A DNA stretch of 64,000 nucleotides from Gordius sp. MW1 (GCA_964036665.1 OZ038527.1:21102221-21166220), one strand, 5' to 3'. Shown: positions 1 to 31,860, counted from the first letter of the stretch. A program made the numbers and translations. Notes: generated by a model not told the origin, from the sequence alone.

Positions 1-187
1 TATATTTGTTATCAAAAGGTCTTAAGTGTGCAAATTTACTAATTAAAAATGGTACACTTTGCGGATATATACGACGGTAGGCCTTAATGGGCAACATATA
101 CCTCAAATTTTGATTTATTTTTTACAATAATTTTTTAAATAATTGAAAAATATTATTAAACCCAGATGCCTCAGTTGTAAAACTAAT

Positions 188-905
188 TAGAGGTGGGCAT
201 GGGCCGGGCCGGCCTGCGGGCTGAAAAAGTACGGGCCGGGCTTTGATAAGTGAAAAAATTTGAATTTATTTAATTTATGCTATGATTATAATATAAAAAC
301 AAAAAATGCATTTATTAGCTTGATAATAAAAAAAGTTTAGTTTTCGAACAAAAATCTGCGATTCAAACAGTAATATCGAGAATAATTTGAGGGAAAATAT
401 AGTTTTAATACTATTTTAGGAAATACATTTGAAAAAATATTCATGGAAAACAAGGCTTCTATTATTCTTAAATTAATTGAACAAAGCAAAACTACAAGAT
501 ATTTCAAACGGAGTGTTAATGTAGAACATTTGAGTAAAACAATCTACCAAGATTTAGAGACGTAGAACTCAAAAATCATTATGCTAAAAAGTTTGCATTG
601 TATGATAAAATAATCAGTTTTTTATCTGGCAAAGATTTAATGGAAAAACTTGAAGGCATTTCCAAAAAACATATCGTGATATTAATTAATACGCTTTCAC
701 ATTATGAAAAGGCAAGCATCGAGTTAGAAGCGGATAAGATACCAACACTCTATAGTATTACACTTTACAAGACATCCCAATTTTGTTGCCATCTTCTACG
801 TGTAATTATGATCCTATTTAACTTTGAGATCTGTAAATTTAAATCAAGAGTTAAAACTATGCTAGTTTCAAAGTTCAATATCGATATTTATCATAAAATA
901 AACTC
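188..905 (+). pseudogene. hAT transposase remnant, first fragment with left terminal repeat
   Basis: TAGAGGTGGGCATGGGCC at 188 is a typical hAT terminal inverted repeat start. From about 560 a frame reads NHYAKKFALYDKIISF, HYEKASIELEADKIPTL and LVSKFNIDIYHKI, which fits the hAT segment just before the AxFLDPRFK motif. There the frame is cut by unrelated repeat DNA; it resumes at about 5,020. Most of the N-terminal region is lost or degenerate. Confidence 0.6.
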
Positions 906-1075
906 GGGCCTTCGGCCCTCGTGGGAAGGGGGAGAAGGGAAGGGGAAGGGGAGGAGGGGAAGGGGGAAGGGGAAGGGAAAGGGGGACGACTCATCTATAC
1001 TCCGTATAAATGTATCATATTTGCTATGCAATTTATGGGCGAGAAAAGTGGGAAGGGGCGAGAATGCCTATAGGT
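903..1075 (-). repeat. G-rich repeat with conserved head, copy 1
   Basis: On the minus strand it starts CCTATAGGCATTCTCGCCCC, then TTTATACGGAGTATAGATGA, and ends in a CCCCTT/GGGGAA minisatellite. About 95 bp match 49,052-49,146 at roughly 94% identity, but the G-rich tails are unrelated in sequence. Confidence 0.7.
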
Positions 1076-1079
1076 ATAC

Positions 1080-1246
1080 AAATTTTCCATCACTTTGGCA
1101 AGTGGTGATATTTTCTAATGGTTAGCAGACAGTCATACGGTATTAACAAGAACAAAATATTAATTTGATTAAAAAAAATTTTAAAAAAAACGGACAACGG
1201 GCGACGGACAACCAAAAACGAGCCCATAAATTGCATAGCAATTAAA
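1080..1246 (-). repeat. Hairpin-headed SINE-like repeat, short copy
   Basis: Minus-strand head AATTGCTATGCAATTTATGG at 1,240, GTTGTCCGTCGCCCG, a T/A-rich stretch, TTTTGTTCTTGTTAAT, then a degraded CCAAT-type tail. It matches the copy at 4,803-5,012 apart from missing the tRNA-like block. Confidence 0.6.
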
Positions 1247-3954
1247 ATTCCTTTTAGTTTTAAAAAGGGCTAAATTCTGAAACTGCCCGCCCGATTCGCT
1301 CGAAACTTTACCCGTAGGTGCCCAGGGTGGCCAGGGGTGAAATAGCTTTAAGGAACACGTAGGAAGAGGTAATTATTAATTTAAACTTTTTCCCTTTAAA
1401 TATAGTAGGCCCCTCATATATATGTGGTATATAAACTCCCAAAATTAGTAAAGAATATACATTACTTTCGTAAAAATCATTATATATGGCCTATACTCAT
1501 GCATATATAAAATAAATATGTCAATATCTTAGTAAGCCATCATAATAATAAAAAGGGAAAAAAGAGTTGTCAGGGGGATTTGACAAAATTTTGAAATCAT
1601 TATTATTCACCCAAAAGGCCTTGTTGGTCATTTTTACGGCTAAAGATTTACCTGCCCTACACTAATTATAAATATAGATTAAAACCAAACCCTTAAGTCT
1701 GTTTTAAAGATTGATAAAAAATATAAAGATTAGAGACCTCTATCATTTGCAAATTCGATTTAACCTAACCTGGGATTAAAATATTTACCAAAATCCATTT
1801 ACCCTATGATTAATTTCCGATTCCATTTACCCCACCCCCCTCGTGAATATACAATATTAATAAATAAATAAATAAATAGATATACGGACAAAGCCGAACT
1901 TTTTGTTAATTTTTAATTAATTACAGCATAAAGTGCAGTCAAATATTGCAAATATCCTAAATTGTTATTAAATAACTAACCAAAAATTTTGCAATATTAA
2001 TTATAATAAGTCATAGGTGTAGCCACCATTGCAATTAAAGGGGGGGGGGGCAATAATGATTTAAGGAGGGATAAAATTAACATTTTTTTAACAATAAATG
2101 CGTTATTCACTCATTTGGTGCATTTTGTTCCTAAATACTTCGCAACCCTTAAAATGAATAAAAATACCAAAAACTAGTTAAATAATTAAAATAGTAATTA
2201 TAATTAAAAGAGGAAATCTTTGAGAATATATGTGTTAAAAAGACAGCAATTAATACTAAGGTTGACTTTTACTGAGATCGCGGCAGGGTAGTGGTGTATG
2301 TTTGCCACTCACGCGTCCAAGGTCAAATTGAGGAATACTAGCTAGCTAAGCGCTACTATCGCCTATAACGTTTGATTGAGAAGAGCGGGGGGAGGGGGTG
2401 AGTAGAAGGAGGTATGTTATGGTTTTTGATCAATAATCAATTAATAATCAATAGCAATGAAAAGCACTTATGACATTTAATTTCAAATTCATAAAATTGT
2501 GAATAGAATTTAAGTTAAATAATTCTTACTTTGTAAATTGCTTATTGATTGGGTAGCATTAAGATCTATAAATTAATTCAAGTTATTAAGAAAAATTAGA
2601 ATTTAAAGTTAAGTTGACAAGTTGTTCACCACTCACTTATATTTTATTCAGTTAATAATTAAGAAAATGTTACAAAATATTTATATAACTAAATTCCGAA
2701 GTTTTTGCTTCTTGGTTCGTGGGATTAGTATAGCAATGTTTTAATAAATTAATAATTTTTTTATCTTCTTTCATGAAATCAACTATAATTTTATATGTAT
2801 ATGTAATAAATATACACAAATTTTAAATATTTTAAAGTGCCTTAGGTGTATAAATCAAAACATATCGTTACGTCCGAGTTGATCGATTAATTTATCCCCT
2901 ATATAAAATAGATTTATAATGAAAATTTTAATTCCCATCAAAATTGTTAGCACTACCTTCGGCAGATGTTACTAAAGTGCAAAAATATTATATTGTAAAC
3001 ATTAATTTATTAGTGTACCATTTTAATCAATTATAATATTTTTCAAGGATTAAAAATTTAAAGAATTTAACTCAGCATGCTTAGTTTTAAAATTTTTGTT
3101 TACATTACTTACACCTTTTTTTAGCCGTGATTACAGCACCTTATAAGTTAAAATGAAATAGTTAAAAAATATTAAAATCTTATAAGTCGTATTGATAGTA
3201 AAAGAATGCATCAATTTACGGTAATTATTTGGCAACTTGACAATGGCTATAAAAATTATTTTGAATAGTTAGATTTAAATAGTTATTTATAAATAATGAA
3301 CAATAATTCTAACTACAAATAAATATTTTGTTTGTTTTAAAAATTGTGACAATCATTATTTGTAGCCACTATGCAAATTTTGTATGTTTATTTTAGGATA
3401 AAGTTTTTTAGTATACCTTTCGATCTTCCTAAAATATTCAAGTAAAGCAAAAAGGAGATATACACAGGCAAAATTAATAATGATATAAGTTAACTACCTG
3501 ACAGACTTCGAAGATGGGTTATCTCTAGCATATATTATTTTTTTTTAAATTGTTATTAAAAATTCTATTATGCATTTTGACTTATTCACGTGCGGTGTTA
3601 TATCTATGACACGTAGAAAATTTTTACTAATTATATAAACTTACGCGCGCCATCTAATAAAGTACAATTTGTGTTTTAATAGTTTAATAGAAAATTGAAT
3701 TTAATTAGAGAGAACGGGCTATGATTATACCTTTGAAGGAGGTTTCAAATTTTGTGTTAGTTTCTATCAATATATTGTATCGTAAATTAGAATCTAATAC
3801 CTATATAACTATTACTTTTTAGGTTTTCTATGAAATCACAATCTAATTAAATGAGATATATTAACCCAATAAAAAAATATATATGCATTTATAAGGTTAA
3901 AAATATATTACATAGTTGGCTGTCTGTTAGACCATCTATAATAAATTTTTAGGT
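1247..3954. other. AT-rich stretch without recognised genes
   Basis: No ORF of note and no domain match. It contains a G10 run (2,041-2,050), a short tetranucleotide run of AATA type near 1,858, and AT-rich low-complexity DNA. It sits inside the segment separating the two hAT fragments. Confidence 0.6.
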
Positions 3955-4855
3955 AATTTGGCCAAGGGTCATTTTTTTCCATTGGTCCAGATACTCTATA
4001 AGTCAATGATAGCCAAAAAAACGGGAAAAAAATTTTTGATGCTCACTTTGGCCAATGGTCATTTTTTCCATTGGTCAGCAGCCAGCGGACGGCCAAAAAG
4101 TCATATTATCAATGGTATTAACAGGAACAATCATAAGACTCAAAAAAACGGAACAAAAATTTCGATTCACAATTTGGCCAATGGTCATTTTTTTCATTGG
4201 TCAGTACCAACAGATACTCTATAAGTCAATGATAGCCAAAAAAAACGAAAAAAAATTTTTGATGCTCACTTTGGCCAATGGTAATTTTTTTCCATTGGTC
4301 AGCAGCCAGCGGACGGCCAAAAAGTCATATTATCAATGGTATTAACAGGAACAATCATAAGACTCAAAAAAACGGGAAAAAAATTGCGATTCACAATTTG
4401 GCCAACGGTCATTTTTTTCCATTGGTCAGTAGTCAGGGCACGGTTAAAAAGTCATATTATCAAGGGTATTAACAAGAACAATATATTAATTTAATTTAAA
4501 AAATAAATAAAAATTTTGCTCTCCGGAATTCGAACCCACATTAGTAAAGGCATAGGGTTTGGTAGGGGCACAGGGACCCGTATCAGTATAGGCATAGGCC
4601 CTTGTAAAAAACAATTTGGCCAATGGTCATTTTTGTTATCGGTCAGCATCAAGATACGGTCTATAAATACATACGAGTCAAAAAAACGAGAAAAAAAATT
4701 TCGATTCAAATTTTGGCCAGTGGTCATTTTAGGGTAATTATAACCTATTCAAAGACGAAAAAATACCATAAATTGCATATGGCAATTAAAATTTCGATTT
4801 ATTTGGCCAATAATGATTTTTTTCATTGGTCAGTAGCCAGCGGACGGTCAAAAGT
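3955..4855 (+). repeat. CCAAT minisatellite array, locus 1
   Basis: About seven imperfect units of 90-130 bp, each with TTGGCCAATGGTCATTTTTT and CCATTGGTCAGCAGCC, then CGGACGGCCAAAAAGTCATA. Every unit holds CCAAT and ATTGG on opposite arms, a small imperfect palindrome. ORFs with IGQ/HWS repeats here are by-products of the unit. A T-arm-like GGGTTCGAATTCCGG (minus, 4,527-4,541) interrupts the array. Confidence 0.85.
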
Positions 4856-5012
4856 CATAATTAACAAGAACAAAACATTAATTTAATTAAAAAAAAATTC
4901 GTCCTCTCCCTGACTTGAACTCAAGACCTCCAGGTCATAAAGCTGGCGCCATACTTGGTGGACAACGGAAGGACAACAAAAAACGAGCCCATAAATTGCA
5001 TAGCAATTAATA
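4803..5012 (-). repeat. tRNA(Met)-like SINE with hairpin head
   Basis: Minus strand: head AATTGCTATGCAATTTATGG near 5,006; then GGCGCCAGCTTTATGACCTG and GAGGTCTTGAGTTCAAGTC (plus-strand 4,912-4,951), which line up base for base with the anticodon and T arms of elongator tRNA-Met (anticodon position TAT rather than CAT). The body runs on to TTTTGTTCTTGTTAAT and joins the CCAAT minisatellite. The acceptor stem is not intact, so this is not a functional tRNA. Confidence 0.55.
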
Positions 5013-5017
5013 TTAAA

Positions 5018-5445
5018 TTTTCCTGTCCCTAAGTTTCGCACGTTAAAAACGCTACCCGAAGATGTGAGAAGCTTCATAAAAACTACGGTAACCGAAATTT
5101 TAAAGAAATTCATGCAAGAAGTGCTCTACTTGCATAAGTCGTCCACCTATGAGCAATCCAGCTCAGGTGTGCAACACTAAGCAATTATCTACTGATGAGG
5201 CAGATATTGAAATTTACATTAGGGTAAATGATGAAACGGAAAAGATTGAAGATTTCAACGGAGTTGATACTTATCTTAAATTAAATCTAAAACCTGAAGA
5301 TGCTTAGCTAGATGTAATTTTATGATGGAAAGAACACAAACTTATGTTACTAAACTTAACAAAATTATTCAGTTATTGTCAATTCGAGCCATCAGTGCTA
5401 CGAGTGAACGCAAATCCCAAAATTTCGGCCCATGTCTAAAGTATA
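5018..5445 (+). pseudogene. hAT transposase remnant, second fragment (dimerisation region)
   Basis: It starts NFPVPKFRTLKTLPEDVRSF, the continuation of hAT ATFLDPRFKxL, then after a frame change DEADIEIYIRVNDETE and NGVDTYLKLNLKPEDA, stop, and WKEHKLMLLNLTKLFSYC, resembling the WWK dimerisation motif. Several stops are present. Together with 560-905 it forms one transposase split by about 4.1 kb of inserted repeats. No right terminal repeat was found. Confidence 0.55.
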
Positions 5446-5449
5446 CATT

Positions 5450-6278
5450 AACTAGCTCGGTTAATTTAGCCTGGCGAAGACGTAGATTATAAATTGATTC
5501 ATCCTATGTTTAACACACCCTTTTAAACCTAATGGCTCTAGAGTAACGAATTTGAGAAATAAAAATTAAAAAGCGTGTTACTGCTGTTTTTAGGTAAAAA
5601 TTTGCTTTTCAGTAAACCTTCTAAAACCCAACAGGTTTTGTAAATTTCAACGTGGTTGTTGAAATATAGCAATTAAATCGAGTTTCAAAAAAATATTTTT
5701 TTATTATAAACCCTATTAATTTACATTTTAACGATTTGTTTAATCTAAACCTTTTATAATATCCATTTATAAGAACACAATTTAATTTTTACTCGATATA
5801 TCAGGTAATATAATGATAGGCTTACGTATTGCGTCTTGCGATGTTCATGCAAGAATCGTATTATTACATTTTTTGGATAAATAATGACAAATAAAATAAA
5901 TTATAATTTTGAAAAGTGCAATAATGATAATAATAAAAAATTAAATGTATAAAAGGATATTTACAAAATCATAAATCTTATCAACATATAATAAGGCAAA
6001 ATGATATGCTCTATCTATATATGGGTAAGAGTATCCCATAAAACATTAAGAGGGAGGGGGGAGGGCGAAAAACACGATATTAATACATTAATACTGGACA
6101 GTAGAATGGTAATTTTTTACAGGCAGCGGGTCTAATGATTCTAGCCTACTCGTCGGCGCAAGTTTACTAATGGGTGCAAAATAAAGTTTAAGGTGGTGGC
6201 AATGATATAAAAAGGTGTAAAAATGCTGGCATAGAAAAAGTCTCTCTAAATCTATTTTTCTTTTTCACAAGCGAAATC
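5450..6278. other. Region 3' of KDM5, no gene seen
   Basis: AT-rich sequence following the KDM5 stop; the plus-strand TTTATT near 5,700 could serve as a minus-strand AATAAA, but it is far from the stop. No domain-bearing ORF. Confidence 0.5.
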
Positions 6279-26052
<19,774 letters not shown>

Positions 26053-27770
26053 GGACTCAAAGCCCTTTTAAAGGTGTTTTTGAGATTATTGTGCAAAATT
26101 TTTAATTCTTGGAGTTTTCAGTTTTACATTCACACGTAGGGGATTGTGTTTAATGGTACGTATTTTTATTAAAAGGATAGTCACGTGATTAATTTATTCA
26201 TCCTACCAGCGTCATCATAAAGGTTTTATCCTTCTCTATACACAAATAAGCAAGCTAACGAACGAATCGAAGAATATTGAAACGTGAATCCAGATCATGA
26301 AAAGGAAAATGCATACTTTTTAACATATTATCATATTTATGTGTTATTTTAGTTGACAGAATGTTCATGTTGTTTAGATTGAAAACAGGAATGGACATGG
26401 TTGCTTTGAATGAAATAGGTGTTAAAGAGTGTAATCTTTTTCTTAAATATAGTTAGTAAATCTAATTAAATAACAGTTAATCTTGTTAGTTATATGGTTT
26501 ATGATCAAACAATTTATCAAAAATCTGGTGAAGATGAGATTGTTAATTTCTTTTTTACAATAATCTTAGCATTTAAGTATATTGTTTTCATCCATTTTAA
26601 CATGTGGGTTTTAAAATCTTTTCATATTTCTGAATTTATAAAATGTTTGGATGAAATTAATAAAACTCTCATCACAAAAATTTGTGATTTATAATCATAT
26701 ATTGTAGGCCCTGTGCAACTAGTTTTAAAAAACATTCATGAAAGCTGTTATTAGAATATAATAGTTTAAACCACCAAAAAAACATGTTGATTTTACAGGT
26801 ATAAATTTTTTAGTTGGCTTGGGCATTAGAAAATGTTTGATTCAAGGCTACTAAAGAGATTTTAAAGGTTAAATAATATATACATTTTAAAATGTGCAAG
26901 ACATTGATTATTTAACAAATTCTATGGATTTGTAAATGCCATATCAATTTTTATTAAACAAATAATGACAACCCCTTTCCACCTAGAGGATTGGAATTAT
27001 CAAATGACAATTGAATAAGAAATCGACTCAATGCGCTAATGTCGATATTATTAAAATTTTGCATTAATTATGTTATCATCATAATATTAAATATGTTTTA
27101 ATTAATTTATATTTTTAGCGATGGTCACTAATTATGGTATAGTTTTAATATAAATTTTAAAGGTTTCAAACGTTATATTGTTAGCAAAGCTATGTTTTTT
27201 ATCATATAAACCTGCTTAAATGCTCGAATCAATTTAAAACATTTTTATAAATAATAAAAAAGGTATTTAATCAATCTGGACCTATACTAACTCACAACGT
27301 TTAATGGTGAATCTTAAATTATTATTACTTTATTCGTGTTTACATTAAGACATCTATTTCAAGAAAAAATTTCCACGATTTACATATATTATTATTTAAC
27401 TCTTTTCCTTGTATACTGAAAAAAAATAATGAATTTGGGCCATTTAGCATTTTGTAAGGGGGAGTTGGTATGAAAAAAGCTGACATTGAGTTACTAATAA
27501 ATACTTCTCTGAACTTAAAAAAATATTTTCACTACGTAATAATATATACTCATTGTGTAATCTATAAATACATAAAATTTGTTTGGTACACAACGACATT
27601 TAGACTTTTTTAATTTCTCCTTCCAAATAAGCCCATAAAACTCCATCTCATCTCTGGATTTCCCGCCCCCGGATACCTGAGGTCTTAAATTAGTTAAGAT
27701 TAAATAACGTCCGAAGTATCGGTAATTAGATAGGTTTCAATATATGGGTTTGGTTAGGGTTAAAATAAGT
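26053..27770. other. KDM5 upstream intergenic DNA
   Basis: Holds the E-box at 26,181 and otherwise AT-rich sequence without recognised coding or RNA features. Confidence 0.5.
26181..26188. promoter_or_regulatory. Palindromic E-box upstream of KDM5
   Basis: TCACGTGA lies 129 bp upstream of the KDM5 start codon in otherwise AT-rich DNA. It is a perfect palindrome of the class bound by bHLH-leucine zipper factors (Myc/Max, MITF/TFE, USF). The position suits a proximal promoter element, but the transcription start is not visible, so its role is inference. Confidence 0.35.
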
Positions 27771-28970
27771 GATGCGGAAAAACGAGAAAATTCTCAATCT
27801 CGTCTAGTCTCGAACTCGAAAAACCAAGATGAGACGAGAATTAGATAAATTGACCCAAGATCAAGACGAGAATTGGATGTCGAGACGAGACGGTATGAGA
27901 TTTTTCCGGCGAGATCTCGACTTTTTATTGATCATTAGATTTTAGTAAATTATTGCTTATTTTTATTTGTATGATTTACATTTAAGGTATTAAATATAAA
28001 TATATAAGATAAGAATATATTTGATATTAAAATAACACCCAAGTGTAGTAAATATGATATGTATTTGAAAAAAGTTTAAAATTTGGCAATTACAGTTCAT
28101 TTACCTAAGTATGGATGACCCTTAGGGTATGTGAATAATTTAATAATTTTGAATGGATTGAATTTCGCAATTTCTCATCCTGCATGATTCGGTAATTACA
28201 AATTTGTGGGCAATTAGTTTGAATAATTATACAAGTTAAGCCAAGGTTGTTCGAAATTTTTGAGCACCGTACCGTCATTTATTTCTGCCTTATGATTTCA
28301 AAAGTACAATTGAGTATTCGATGACACCCTAATAGATTAGTTCATGAGTTTTCTAAAAGTTTTCTTCCTTCAACTTATATTATACCTTCCAAATTTTTGA
28401 ACCTTAATAAGACATTATGTGAATGCATTGTTTTGTCATATGCATTACCTTTTATATTATAAACTGGGCTTGGTAGATACATTCGAATTTACTATAATTT
28501 CTATAATTGTGGCAATTGTGCATTATAAAATAAATATACATGAACTTATACTTTTCTTGATAAATAACTATGGCAAAGTTATTTAGAATTGGAAGGTAAT
28601 TATATAGATTACAAATTTGATTGTAATGATTTTTATCATAAAATATATTACGTGCACTTTAAGATTTAAAGTTTAAAACCGTATGTTCTTGATCCTATAA
28701 TAATGCTGCTTTTATTGTTGTTTTTATAACGTTTTAATATGTGCAACTAGCTATCAATTCTGTAAATAGCAATATGTCGTTTATAACGCTATAGCCTATG
28801 GTAAATATGCAATAAACTCTATGAGTTATAATTGATAATGGTAATATTAATGGACTTAAAAATTGTCTTAAATATGTCAAGGTCTTTATAATCGCTCCCG
28901 AGACGAAAGGATTTTGCTTTCGATACCTAGACGAGATCGAAACAAATATGAGATCTTTGAAATGAGTGCT
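27771..28970. mobile_element. CGAGACGAGA-type hAT element, older copy
   Basis: Begins near AGTGATGCGGAAAAACGAG and ends near GAGTGCTA. Internal blocks (ATTTCTCATCCTGCATGAT; TTTTTGAGCACCGTA) match the next copy at 29,310-29,410. No clean target duplication. No transposase ORF. Confidence 0.6.
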
Positions 28971-28981
28971 ATGATTGTGAT

Positions 28982-30395
28982 TAGTGATGCGGACTAACCG
29001 AGAAAAATCGGTCTCGTCTTGGTTACCGAGACGACTTATCCGAGATCGAGACGAGAATTTCAAGGTCGATACGAGAAGATACAAGATTTTTTCGGCGAGA
29101 TCTCGGTTGGATTTGTCTAATATCTAAAACCCCAAGTGTATAAATATTTTGCAAAAACCCAATTTTTTGCAATTTTAATGGCAAGTATGTGAAAAAATTA
29201 ATAATATATTTATCACATATTTATATCCATCGCGTTATTACATATTAAATTTTGGTCTTAAGATGAGATATAAACTAGTTAATATAACTAGCATATTTTA
29301 ATTTCGCGATTTCTCATCCTGCCTGATGTGGTAATATTAAACTGGTATTTAATTAATTTGAATAATCATCATGGTTAAACTAAGGTGGCTTGATATATTT
29401 AAGCACCCTAACGTTTTAAAGTTTATTCGAGTATTCGATGGCATCGTAATAGAATAAATCACTAATTTTCTATAGGTTTTTATGCTTTAACACATAATAT
29501 ACCTCCTAAATAAAAATAAATTATATTATAACATTGTTTTATAAAATATGGCTTTTCACAATATAAAGTGCGCTTGGCAGGGGTACTTTATTTTACCCTC
29601 CTTTCTAAAAAATGTGGGATTGTGCAATAAAATGCGAACATATACAAGTAGAAAATAATTATTTAATGGCAAAGTTAATTAGAAAAGGATAATAATTTTG
29701 GATTATACTTCCTTAAATTATAATATCATAGTAGTTACTTTCTACTTTCTTAATATTTTTGTTAAACAATATATGTGCAAAACCTTAAGATCGTATCCCA
29801 ATAATAATGCTACTATTATGGGTATTTTATAACGTTTTAACGTGCAATTATTATTATTTTTATAAATGATATTATTGCTATAAAAATCATATACTCGCAC
29901 TTTGCCGTTTAAAACGTTACCATGCAATAAACTCTATGGGCTATAATTGATTATGGTAATATCAATGGACTAAAACGTTTGATATAAATTTTTTTAAAAA
30001 TTTGAGCTTTAGGCTTTACCCAGTGTTAATAAAGGGTCTTATTTAGCCCAAATTTGTAACCAAGTCATATAAAAGTGGACATATATATTTCTAAGTGCTT
30101 TTATATTTGACAGACACAGAATATGATCATATCGTCAATGACATGTCGCATTAAATTTTTATCAAGTTTGTGTATCAAAGTTTTTCATAAAACAAAACAA
30201 TTCTTCATTTTTCCAAAATTGATCACTTTGTGATAATTTTGATAAAACAAGAGAAATTTTTATTTGGTATAACAATTTTTCAAAATGTCTAGACAAGTCG
30301 AGAATTCGCGTCGAGACGAGACTAAGATTTTTAGGACCGAGACGAGATCGAGATTATCATAATAGCACCCGAAACGAGACGAGATTCAAGCACTA
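28982..30395. mobile_element. CGAGACGAGA-type hAT element with perfect 8-bp duplication
   Basis: Left TAGTGATGCGG, right CAAGCACTA, flanked by ATTGTGAT at 28,974-28,981 and 30,396-30,403. Subterminal GAGACGAGA-like repeats occur at both ends, as for hAT transposase binding sites. 1,414 bp and non-coding, so non-autonomous. It inserted directly next to the older copy. Confidence 0.85.
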
Positions 30396-31532
30396 ATTGT
30401 GATGGATGAGGTCAGAGATTCAAAACTGTATTGCAAAAATTTTTACGGCCCTTCCTTTTCAGGGGCCGATCGTTAATAAATGGAAATAATCAGTATTAGA
30501 GTAGTAATGGGGGGGGGGCGGGTGGTTGTAGATGAGCAAGGGAATTATGGGTTAAGTAAATTTCCACAAAGAAAATTTATGGCAATTATAAATAGTTAGG
30601 GAGAGCAAGGATTTCTCAGCAGAGTAAATTAAATTCGCTTCACTCCACTTTTCGCTTATTATTTTTCTCTTCCCTTAATTACTGCGCAACAATCTTTAAG
30701 TATCCCTTAGTCAAAAATACCACCCAAATCCTTCACCCCCCCCCCCCCCTCCTAAATACACAAAAACACTATTCCTATTGTGTTATAATGTAATGTATAT
30801 GTCATAAAAATCGTTAATTTAACAATAAAAGTTTAAACCAAATCATAGTTTTATCGAAAATTATATTCGGTTCCCGTAGATCCTGAAGCAAGCTCCATAA
30901 AAAAGTTAAAAAGAGAAAAAGAATTAATTTAGGGAAATTACCATTACCAAATATTGAAATAATTAAATTATACATTATGCTAATTCTCACAATAAAAATG
31001 AACTATTATATAGTATTTTAATTGCAACGGGATTAATATCATATAATACAAATGAGGGGGGGGGGGGGCTAAGCCACCACCAAAAAAGTAAGGTGGTTTT
31101 CAAAAAGAATTCTCGCTGAAATGTGAGTGTGATGGATATTTTATCTGTGCATTATTTTCAACTGGTTTCTGTTCAAACCAACAATGCGATGCGATGGTTA
31201 TTATTAAAATGTACGGAGAGAGGGAAGCATAATATTTATAGTGCGGGTAACGACGCGGTATAGTCACAACATCCCCCCATACCCTGAACATAAAAGGAGT
31301 GCCCCCTAACTATAACAGTCCCGATCATCACAGAGTTGTCCTAGGCCCATACATAGCAGTTCCCCCTACTGGAACATTTCAGTCCCGCCGAGTCCTATCA
31401 CAAAAGTTCTCGATCCAAACATAACTGTGGTGCCTGGTCATAACATAATTAAAATATGAATTGGTTAAAGCACTCATAGATACTATAAGCCTAACTGATT
31501 TTCTAAACCAAATCTATAATTATACTAAGAAG

Positions 31533-31852
31533 CAGTCTTGTTAATCCAGGAGCGCCGCTCCTTTTTGTAAAAAAAGCTGGAGCGCCCCTCCTTTTTAAAA
31601 ATGAGGGGCGGGCGCGAAAGTAGCTCCTTTTAGGGCTGAAGCGGGAGCGGAGGAGCGTTAAATATTAAAAATATATATTATATTTAAAGGAGCGGCGCTC
31701 CTTTTTTTTCCGCTCCAGCCCTAAAAGGAGCTACTCCCGTGCCCCTTCTTTATATTATATTTAAAGGAGCGGAGTAGCGGCTTCCTCAGCTCCCGCCCTA
31801 AAAGGAGCTACTCTCGCGCCCGCTCCTCATTTTTAAAAAGAAGACAAGACTG
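31533..31852. mobile_element. GC-rich hAT MITE with internal long hairpin
   Basis: Ends CAGTCTTGT and ACAAGACTG; exact 8-bp duplication CTAAGAAG at 31,525-31,532 and 31,853-31,860. Inside are inverted GGAGCGGCGCTCC and AGTAGCTCCTTTTAGGGCT / AGCCCTAAAAGGAGCTACT segments, so most of the 320 bp can fold on itself. GC content is far above its surroundings. Confidence 0.88.
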
Positions 31853-31860
31853 CTAAGAAG

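Noticed and set aside
598..1125. Single 175-codon gene
   Set aside because: Only the first 100 or so codons are hAT-like; the rest is G-rich repeat read through.
3958..4472. Overlapping plus-strand ORFs with repeated NGHFFHWS / MVIFSIGQ motifs
   Set aside because: They are translations of the CCAAT minisatellite unit in several frames; the same motifs appear on the minus strand at locus 2.
4903..4970. Functional tRNA gene
   Set aside because: D arm and acceptor stem are not intact and it is embedded in a repeat.
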